Of a stretch of DNA of 8,465 nt, positions 1 to 5,060 are shown one piece after another (within the stretch, counting starts at the first letter, position 1; the number at the start of each line of letters is the position of its first letter). The stretch comes from Balneolales bacterium (GTDB lineage Bacteria; Bacteroidota; Rhodothermia; Balneolales; Natronogracilivirgulaceae), in the NCBI GenBank assembly GCA_007133875.1, contig SLLW01000079.1, forward strand, positions 1 to 8,465. The letters run 5' to 3'. The notes beneath the pieces are model-generated. The model ran no database searches. It saw only the letters and a program-made list of their open reading frames with translations, and had not been told where the DNA came from. The translations under genes and the position numbers were made by a program.

Positions 1-64
1 TACCACACCCTTCTCACAACCGGTCCCGGGAGGCCGTACGTTACAATTTTCTTCATAGCCGACT

Positions 65-87
65 AAATAAATCAATTGATTTTATTT
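65..87. promoter_or_regulatory. AT-rich inverted repeat upstream of the epimerase gene
   Basis: The core AAATCAATTGATTT (69-82) is a perfect 14-bp palindrome. A wider AAATAAA/TTTATTT pair (65-71 and 81-87) surrounds it. It lies about 47 bases before the start codon at 134, in an AT-rich stretch between GC-richer flanks, where a promoter or operator would be expected. A TACTTTTA at 93-100 loosely resembles the -7 element of Bacteroidota promoters, but no well-spaced upstream element was found. The remainder of 1-133 shows no recognisable gene. Assignment as a regulatory site is inference. Confidence 0.3.
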
Positions 88-133
88 ATTATTACTTTTA
101 CGAAGCCAGAACACCCCACCTAACCAGAATGAA

Positions 134-1516
134 ATGAAATACCTGCTCATCCTGATCATACTGATATTATCGGCAACCACATCATCCGCTCAACCCCACA
201 TCAATACCGACAAACACGGGCAGCTGCTGGAATCCATCCATGCATGGATGGAAATCAACGCCGGTGCTGTCTTTAACTTCTGGGATGAAAAGGCCGCGCT
301 CCGAAAAGCCGAGGATGGTTTTTACGGTGATATTGATAGTGACGGCAATTCGGCCATTGGTCTTCGGAATTCCATTCAACAGGGCCGGCAACTTTTCACG
401 GTGGCAACCTGGTATCGCTATGGAGAACAAAGAGACAGGATTGCGGAAATGGCGTACAACCAGTACCGGTACTTCATACGGGTGTTTCATGATCGGGAAG
501 GAGGCGAATTTTTCCTCTCCGAAGGGGACAATCCTGATAACCGTGACCGGCGACTCTATAACAACAGTTTTGCCATATACGGTTTGTCTCACTACTACCT
601 GGCTTTTCATGATCATGAAAACCAAAAGTACCGCGATGCCGCCATCGAAGCGCTGTCCATCGCTTTGAATGGTTTCATCGCCATGGATCACCGGGCCTAT
701 GATACCGTATACGGCGGGTATCAGCAGATTCCGGTCAACGGACTGGCCGAAAATGAAGTACCTCTGGATGGTGGCGACAAAGAGGCCAATACCCACCTCC
801 ACATCATGGAAGCGTACACATCACTGTTTGAAGCCTGGCAGAACGGAAATCCGCTGGTCAATACACTACTCACGGATGATCAAACCCGGTATCTTGAAAT
901 CCACCTGGCTGACCGGCTGGATGAAATTCTCACGGAGGTGATGGTAAATCGTTTCTGCAAGGAACGGGGGGAGTACGCTTACTGCCGGACCGAGTTTGAA
1001 CGGGACTGGACACTGGCCAACGACAGGTATTTCAGTTTTGCACATGATATCGAAACCGCATGGCTCTTCATGGAAGCATTGCGTGTACTGGGTAACGAGG
1101 CCTCTGATCCACACGCGGTAACCACTATGGCCGAAAAACTGATCCATACCGTGTATACCTATGGCATGAAGCCGGTTGGTGACGGTTACGCCTCTGTTGC
1201 ACTGGGCCATATTGCGGATTTTTCGGTCTACTCGGATCAAAAGGACTGGTGGCAGCACTTTGAAGCCTTTGCCGGGTTGTACAAAGGAGCAAGGCTCAGT
1301 GACTCACCGGACCGGCAGGAAGCATACCTCAACCGTCTGCTGGGTGTTCTCACCTATCTCGATGAGAGCGATCTGAAAGTCACCTTCGGCGAAGATATGT
1401 GGGAGTTCCGGAGAGACAACACACTTGCAGGCGAGTGGAAAGCGGGATATCATACGCTTCGCGCACTATTGTTTGTCAAACACTGGATTGAAGAGGATCT
1501 GAAGTCTACCGGTTAA
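134..1516 (+). CDS. Exported N-acylglucosamine 2-epimerase (AGE)/cellobiose 2-epimerase-like protein
   Basis: This 460-residue protein matches the (alpha/alpha)6-barrel AGE superfamily, which epimerises or isomerises sugars such as N-acylglucosamine, cellobiose or mannose/glucose. Visible family landmarks are NTHLHIMEAY (residues 219-228), FAHDIE (302-307), WWQHFEAF (372-379) and the C-terminal EWKAGYH ending at H440. H304 and H440 match the two histidines that act as general acid/base in cellobiose epimerases; H221, H223 and E307 match further active-site positions. The N-terminus is a clear signal peptide: Lys2, a Leu/Ile stretch (4-12), then SSA-Q with likely cleavage after A19. Most characterised members are cytoplasmic, so a periplasmic or secreted site of action is notable. 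No lipobox Cys is present. The ATG at 134 is the only start giving the complete signal peptide; no clear Shine-Dalgarno precedes it. Length suits the family (about 390-420) plus leader. The substrate cannot be told from sequence. Confidence 0.85.
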   Translation: MKYLLILIILILSATTSSAQPHINTDKHGQLLESIHAWMEINAGAVFNFWDEKAALRKAEDGFYGDIDSDGNSAIGLRNSIQQGRQLFTVATWYRYGEQRDRIAEMAYNQYRYFIRVFHDREGGEFFLSEGDNPDNRDRRLYNNSFAIYGLSHYYLAFHDHENQKYRDAAIEALSIALNGFIAMDHRAYDTVYGGYQQIPVNGLAENEVPLDGGDKEANTHLHIMEAYTSLFEAWQNGNPLVNTLLTDDQTRYLEIHLADRLDEILTEVMVNRFCKERGEYAYCRTEFERDWTLANDRYFSFAHDIETAWLFMEALRVLGNEASDPHAVTTMAEKLIHTVYTYGMKPVGDGYASVALGHIADFSVYSDQKDWWQHFEAFAGLYKGARLSDSPDRQEAYLNRLLGVLTYLDESDLKVTFGEDMWEFRRDNTLAGEWKAGYHTLRALLFVKHWIEEDLKSTG

Positions 1517-3012
1517 TCTGATTTCCGGCTGCGTTTCGGTCCCTTCTTTCCCTGATTCTTCTTCACAAAAGGTGCGTAGAACGGTTCCGCCTTTTTCGCC
1601 TTTTTATTCCCCGGTTTCTTTTTTTTCTTATCAAAACTCCGTTCCCGCTTTTTATACGGTTTCTCTGGTTTTTCGTATTCTTCGGTTGATGATGCGGGTT
1701 TATGTGATGTCGTACCGGCCTTGTCTTCACGCAACTTCAGGAGCGCTGCGGCTACTTCAATCGGAGAAAACCGGTCATCGGCAATCGCTTCAATCTGTTC
1801 AATAAAGGGGCGTAACCCACCCGATTCCAGGGTATTGCGAATCTCATCCTGCAACGCATCCATTACCCGGGCTTCAACATCCTTGATCGAGGGAAGGGGG
1901 ATGGTCTCAATCCGGGTCTTGAGTTTGTTTTCAATGTAGCGAATATTCCGGCTCTTGCGTCCGGACGAAAACGTATAGGCGACTCCGGTTTTGCCGGCGC
2001 GGCCGGTTCGTCCAATCCGGTGGACATAGTATTCCGGATCCTGGGGAATATCATAATTAAACACCACATCGATATCATCGACATCAAGTCCGCGAGCGGC
2101 CACGTCGGTGGCAATAAGCACATCAATCCGGCCCTGGCGAAATTTCTTCATCACTTTATCACGTACCGCCTGAGTCATGTCGCCATGCAGCGCGTCACTG
2201 GAGTAACCCCGCGCCTGCATCTCACCGATCAGCGTGTCGCAAGCCCGTTTCGTGTTACAAAAAATCAAAGCCAGCTTAAACTGATTCACGTCCAGCAGGC
2301 GGCAAATTCCTTCGGTACGCATGGAATCTCGCGCCTCAACGATATACTGTTTGATACCATCGGCTGACGGGGTTTTTCCATCCACCTTGATCATTTCGGG
2401 ATTATGGAAAAACCGGCTCATGATTTTTTTGATCTCCGGTGACATGGTCGCCGAAAACATGATCGTCTGTTTCGGGGTATCTTGTACGGTGAATCCGAGT
2501 ATTTGCTCGATGTCCTCACGGAACCCCATATTCAACATTTCGTCAGCCTCATCCAGTACCACCATTTTGAGGTTACTGAGTTTGAGGGTGCCGCGTTTCA
2601 GGTGATCGATCACCCGTCCGGGTGTACCGACGACAATCTGGGTTCCATCTTTGATCTGTTTGATCTGACGCTGGATCGGCTGTCCACCGTAAACGGGAGT
2701 CACATTCGCGCCGCCCATATGCTTTGACAGCTTTATAAATTCACCGGTAACCTGCACGGCAAGTTCCCGGGTCGGGCACATCACAATAACCTGTACCTTT
2801 TTTGAGGTCAGGTCGATGAGCTGCAGGGCGGGAATTGCAAAGGCTGCCGTTTTTCCGGTACCGGTCTGTGCCTGTCCTGCAACATCTCTGCCTGACAAAA
2901 TGATGGGGATGGCTGCGGTCTGGATTTTGGTAGGAGCTTCATATCCCATTTCCTGTATCGCTTTGATAATGGACGGACTGATGCCAAGCTCTGTAAATTG
3001 ATTGGTATTCAC
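1513..3012 (-). CDS. DEAD-box ATP-dependent RNA helicase (DeaD/CshA/RhlE type)
   Basis: This cytoplasmic ATPase unwinds short RNA duplexes in ribosome assembly, RNA decay or cold adaptation. Numbered from the GTG at 3012, all helicase motifs are present in order: Q motif GYEAPTKIQ (23-31), I AQTGTGKT (48-55), Ia PTRELAVQ (80-87), Ib TPGR (130-133), II DEAD (154-157), III SAT (187-189), IV LIFCNT (249-254), V ARGLDV (306-311) and VI HRIGRTGR (331-338). A helical region (about 395-430) follows, then a Lys/Arg-rich, probably disordered tail from about 440 that likely binds RNA. There is no visible DbpA-type RNA-binding domain. The GTG start is preferred because NTNQFTELGIS is where family similarity begins; a TTG at 3051 would add 13 unsupported residues, and an in-frame TAA lies just before it. 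Its own leader (3044-3137) suggests separate control from aat. The stop overlaps the epimerase stop, tail to tail. Confidence 0.96.
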   Translation of the reverse strand: MNTNQFTELGISPSIIKAIQEMGYEAPTKIQTAAIPIILSGRDVAGQAQTGTGKTAAFAIPALQLIDLTSKKVQVIVMCPTRELAVQVTGEFIKLSKHMGGANVTPVYGGQPIQRQIKQIKDGTQIVVGTPGRVIDHLKRGTLKLSNLKMVVLDEADEMLNMGFREDIEQILGFTVQDTPKQTIMFSATMSPEIKKIMSRFFHNPEMIKVDGKTPSADGIKQYIVEARDSMRTEGICRLLDVNQFKLALIFCNTKRACDTLIGEMQARGYSSDALHGDMTQAVRDKVMKKFRQGRIDVLIATDVAARGLDVDDIDVVFNYDIPQDPEYYVHRIGRTGRAGKTGVAYTFSSGRKSRNIRYIENKLKTRIETIPLPSIKDVEARVMDALQDEIRNTLESGGLRPFIEQIEAIADDRFSPIEVAAALLKLREDKAGTTSHKPASSTEEYEKPEKPYKKRERSFDKKKKKPGNKKAKKAEPFYAPFVKKNQGKKGPKRSRKSD

Positions 3013-3043
3013 AATAATTCGATTAAATAATAGACGTTCCCTG

Positions 3044-3082
3044 TCAAACAAGGATAATTATTCCCGCATTTCGGGAACTCAT
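3044..3082 (-). CDS. Possible 12-codon leader ORF upstream of the helicase
   Basis: An ATG at 3082 is preceded by a good Shine-Dalgarno (GGGAG, 6 bases upstream) and encodes MSSRNAGIIILV before a TGA at 3044-3046. It ends across the alternative TTG start of the helicase (3051) and 31 bases before the preferred GTG. The position suggests a regulatory leader peptide or a coupling ORF rather than a functional protein. The run of three Ile codons followed by Leu and Val is curious but too short to argue for amino-acid attenuation. A TTCCCG/CGGGAA hairpin (3061-3077) lies inside it. It may be a chance ORF; the ribosome binding site is the main support. Confidence 0.35.
   Translation of the reverse strand: MSSRNAGIIILV
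3061..3077 (-). repeat. Perfect 6-bp inverted repeat inside the helicase leader
   Basis: TTCCCG and CGGGAA form a 6-bp stem around a 5-base loop. In helicase-strand RNA it sits within the leader ORF, so a translating ribosome would open it. Its UUCCC could also pair with the GGGA of the upstream Shine-Dalgarno, offering an alternative to the hairpin at 3090-3137. No T-run follows, so it is not an intrinsic terminator. It could instead be a protein-binding operator. Confidence 0.4.
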
Positions 3083-3089
3083 GGTTTTC

Positions 3090-3137
3090 TCCCTTTTCGA
3101 TATTGCACTATGATCATCTGATCTGCTGGAAAAGGGA
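3090..3137 (-). promoter_or_regulatory. Shine-Dalgarno-sequestering hairpin in the helicase leader
   Basis: On the minus strand TCCCTTTTC (3137-3129) and GAAAAGGGA (3098-3090) are a perfect 9-bp inverted repeat with a 30-base loop. The downstream arm contains GGGA of the GGGAG ribosome binding site that serves the ATG at 3082, so the folded stem would hide that site. The loop holds two GATC copies (3112-3115 and 3120-3123) that could form a small inner stem. The layout fits a translation-level switch such as a thermosensor or autoregulatory leader for the helicase. This reading is inference from base pairing alone, and transcription of the region has not been shown. Confidence 0.4.
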
Positions 3138-3358
3138 CGATATGAGCAATCTAACGCATTAAGGAAGGCGGGTTATGCACATTCCGGCATAACAAGTGCT
3201 TAAGATACGGAAATTTTGCGAGGAATGATACGGAATTGTCGGATGATGCTATGAAGCAGCCAGGCCATGCATACAACCGGCTATCCTGTCAAACTCTTTG
3301 ATGTTACGCGAAGCGTGATGATACCGTGTGAAGATGTGCCAGCCACGATAACACGGTA
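3138..3358. other. Non-coding stretch between aat and the helicase leader, rich in inverted repeats
   Basis: No convincing gene was found here on either strand. It contains the hairpins at 3172-3193 and 3319-3361, a small ACGC-GAA-GCGT hairpin at 3306-3316, and GATACGGAA twice (3204-3212 and 3227-3235). A 10-bp sequence CCTGTCAAAC at 3285-3294 recurs at 3040-3049 beside the helicase start. The helicase promoter should lie here on the minus strand, but no confident -35/-10 or Bacteroidota-type pair could be picked out. A small RNA gene is possible but unsupported by any family recognised. Confidence 0.4.
3172..3193. repeat. 7-bp inverted repeat with an 8-base loop
   Basis: GTTATGC and GCATAAC are perfect complements around ACATTCCG. 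No T-run follows on either strand, so an intrinsic terminator is unlikely. It lies upstream of the helicase leader hairpin and could be an operator or part of a structured leader or small RNA. Confidence 0.4.
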
Positions 3359-3361
3359 TCA
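3319..3361 (-). repeat. 11-bp inverted repeat beginning at the aat stop codon
   Basis: TGATACCGTGT (3319-3329) and ACACGGTATCA (3351-3361) are perfect complements separated by 21 bases. On the aat strand the stem starts with the TGA stop itself (3361-3359). The stem would be stable, and a smaller ACGC-GAA-GCGT hairpin (3306-3316) follows, but there is no U-tract, so it is not a classical intrinsic terminator. Likely roles are 3'-end stabilisation, factor-assisted termination, or a protein-binding site for the downstream helicase promoter. The role is inferred; the repeat itself is seen directly. Confidence 0.5.
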
Positions 3362-3958
3362 GATTTGTACATTTTCATTGTCAAACCGGGCCGATGACCG
3401 GAGCGCTTTGGCAAGCATCTTGTCATATTCGGCGGCTTCAATCTCAATACACCCAAACTGACCAAGATGAGGAGTATAAAACTGGGTGTCCCACAATCGA
3501 AATTTTCGCTCTTTCAGTCGCTGATGACAGTGGTAAAGTGCAATTTTATCCATTTCCGGTTCATACTTAAACATCGACTCTGCAAAAAAGGCCGACCGTA
3601 GTACTACGCCGTAGACACCACCAACCAAACGCTCCTCCTGATAAATTTCCACTGAGTGCGCATGGCCCATCTCATGAAGGCGAACAAAAGATTCGATAAT
3701 CCGGTCGGAGATCCATGTTGATTCGCGGTCGGCACAACACTCCATGCCCCCCCGGAAATCCTCATTTACCGACCATCGGTAAGGCTTCTGTCGAATAAAC
3801 CGCCGGACTTTACGTGAAACACGAAACCCATCGATGGGTATCACGCCCCGCTTTTCGGCGATGTACCAATTGTATGACGGATCTTTTCTGGAGAGGGCCA
3901 TAGGAAAAATTCCTTTCGCATATCCCTCCAGTAAAACCTCCGCCGGAATCAAATTCAC
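3359..3958 (-). CDS. aat: Leucyl/phenylalanyl-tRNA-protein transferase
   Basis: Aat moves Leu or Phe from aminoacyl-tRNA to the N-terminus of proteins beginning with Lys or Arg, marking them for ClpS/ClpAP degradation by the N-degron pathway in the cytoplasm. Family landmarks, numbered from the GTG at 3958, are GYAKGIFPMA (12-21), TWISDRI (81-87), AHSVEIY (100-106), LVGGVYG (111-117), FFAESMF (124-130) and LWDTQFYTPHL (155-165). E127, D157 and Q159 keep the spacing of the E. coli catalytic residues E156, D186 and Q188. The protein is the short form that lacks the longer N-terminal segment of the E. coli enzyme. The GTG at 3958 is chosen because AGGA lies 8 bases upstream; a GTG at 3991 adds 11 residues but lacks a clear ribosome binding site. 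It follows the ADP-ribosylglycohydrolase-like gene after about 85 bases and may share its transcript. Confidence 0.95.
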   Translation of the reverse strand: MNLIPAEVLLEGYAKGIFPMALSRKDPSYNWYIAEKRGVIPIDGFRVSRKVRRFIRQKPYRWSVNEDFRGGMECCADRESTWISDRIIESFVRLHEMGHAHSVEIYQEERLVGGVYGVVLRSAFFAESMFKYEPEMDKIALYHCHQRLKERKFRLWDTQFYTPHLGQFGCIEIEAAEYDKMLAKALRSSARFDNENVQI

Positions 3959-4042
3959 AGCTTTGATCCTGTTTTTCTTTGTTCCTGTCACCTTGTTTTC
4001 TGTTAATCAGGGTGAGATTCGACGATTTGCAATACGAACAAG

Positions 4043-4978
4043 TCAACCGATACCAGCTTTGATGTTCTCTTCAAATTTATCCAATATCGATTCCACCCGA
4101 TCACGCCCGGCAAAACCATCCACCCACTCAGCCGGTAAGACCTCGTTTCCTCCAAGTGCGCCGAACAAGCTGCCAAGATAGAAACAGGACGCCTCGCTCT
4201 CACCTCCGAGATTGGCCGCTTCGATCAACGCTGTTTTATAATCATCATGATGGCGATAAAATACCGCTCCTACGAATGTAATCATATCTTCTGCCAATTT
4301 ACTTACATTCCCACATGATTTGGCAATTGATTCGAGGGGCTCGCCCATCATAGGTTCGGTAACCTGCATCCGGCGCCGTATCTTGTAATCCCCGGGAAAA
4401 TGATTTTCAGATTCGCGGATATATTTAGTGGCCTGCTCCAAAAAGTCATCCGGTTCAAATGATCCCGGTTCCTGATCGAAGAGATAGTTCAGCAGGCGCA
4501 TATAGAGCCAGATGCTTTGCTGCCACACCACCGAGGAGGGGGTCAGGGTGTGCATCCATTCTATGATCTCTTCGGAAGTCATCCGCCCGTTATTCAACAA
4601 CCGGGCGGCAGGAATCGCGAACGAGAACGTATAATGCCCGCCATCAGGAAACGGCGGCCAGGCAAAGGTGGTCGATTTCGGCCATTTTTCGGGATATTTG
4701 TTCAACGCCTGCTTTATCGTGAACGCAAACTCCTGCAGATCTGGTAGCGGGGCGGATGCCGCAAGAACCGAAAGCATCGCCTCAGTTTGACGGGCCGAAT
4801 GGCCTGCACCCACCGGACTTAAATCTTCTGATTCCGGCCGGTTTGTAAAATCGCTGATCCGGCCAAACTTTTTCGACACCTGCTCCGGTGTCATTCCTTC
4901 TGCCGGCATCCCGATCGCTTCCCCGATGGCTGCTCCCATACAGGTTGCATGAAATTTGTTTTTAATCTGATCTGACAT
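4043..4978 (-). CDS. ADP-ribosylglycohydrolase (DraG/ARH)-fold protein with altered metal-site motifs
   Basis: This 311-residue protein matches the all-helical ARH/DraG superfamily, whose active members use two divalent metals to remove ADP-ribose from proteins or small molecules. The N-terminal GAAIGEAIGMPAEG (15-28) and C-terminal NLGGESEASCFYLGSLFGALGG (256-277), followed by LPAEW, are recognisable family segments. The key metal ligands are changed: the usual T-D-D-T reads A-R-Q-T (62-65), and the usual D-x-D-T reads E-S-E-A (260-263). Acidic E260 and E262 could still hold one metal, but loss of both Asp in the first motif argues for a pseudoenzyme or a member with another reaction. The ATG at 4978 has a GGAG 8 bases upstream. 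It lies 82 bases after argH on the same strand; that gap has only a weak AT-rich hairpin (5037-5055) and no terminator. Aat follows. Family is fairly sure; substrate is unknown. Confidence 0.8.
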   Translation of the reverse strand: MSDQIKNKFHATCMGAAIGEAIGMPAEGMTPEQVSKKFGRISDFTNRPESEDLSPVGAGHSARQTEAMLSVLAASAPLPDLQEFAFTIKQALNKYPEKWPKSTTFAWPPFPDGGHYTFSFAIPAARLLNNGRMTSEEIIEWMHTLTPSSVVWQQSIWLYMRLLNYLFDQEPGSFEPDDFLEQATKYIRESENHFPGDYKIRRRMQVTEPMMGEPLESIAKSCGNVSKLAEDMITFVGAVFYRHHDDYKTALIEAANLGGESEASCFYLGSLFGALGGNEVLPAEWVDGFAGRDRVESILDKFEENIKAGIG

Positions 4979-5060
4979 AGGTTTGCTCCGTTCTTCTTTT
5001 AGTAAATGATACTTTTATTCCGGCATGGACACAATGGTAAAAGCGTGATTTTTACATCTA

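Noticed and set aside
182..802. Minus-strand open frame of 206 codons antisense to the epimerase gene
   Set aside because: It mirrors a well-supported coding region, with no recognisable domain and no convincing ribosome binding site.
3143..3163. Six-codon plus-strand ORF preceded by AAGGGA
   Set aside because: Very short, with no downstream gene on that strand to regulate; the AAGGGA is explained by the minus-strand hairpin arm.
3251..3270. Similarity of GAAGCAGCCAGGC to the conserved loop of bacterial signal recognition particle RNA
   Set aside because: The preceding GGTCCGGAAG-type bases and a long enclosing hairpin are missing, so the match is too short to call an RNA gene.
3287..3292. 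TTGACA on the minus strand as a -35 box for the helicase (another copy at 3042-3047)
   Set aside because: No acceptable -10 box occurs 16-18 bases downstream of either copy. The repeated CCTGTCAAAC context is noted only as a short repeat.
3267..3461. Plus-strand open frame of 64 codons across the aat 3' end
   Set aside because: Half of it is antisense to the conserved aat C-terminus and the rest covers the inverted repeats; no family resemblance.
5037..5055. GTAAAA/TTTTAC inverted repeat after argH as a terminator
   Set aside because: The 6-bp stem is AT-rich and weak and has no following U-tract, so it does not meet the criteria for an intrinsic terminator.
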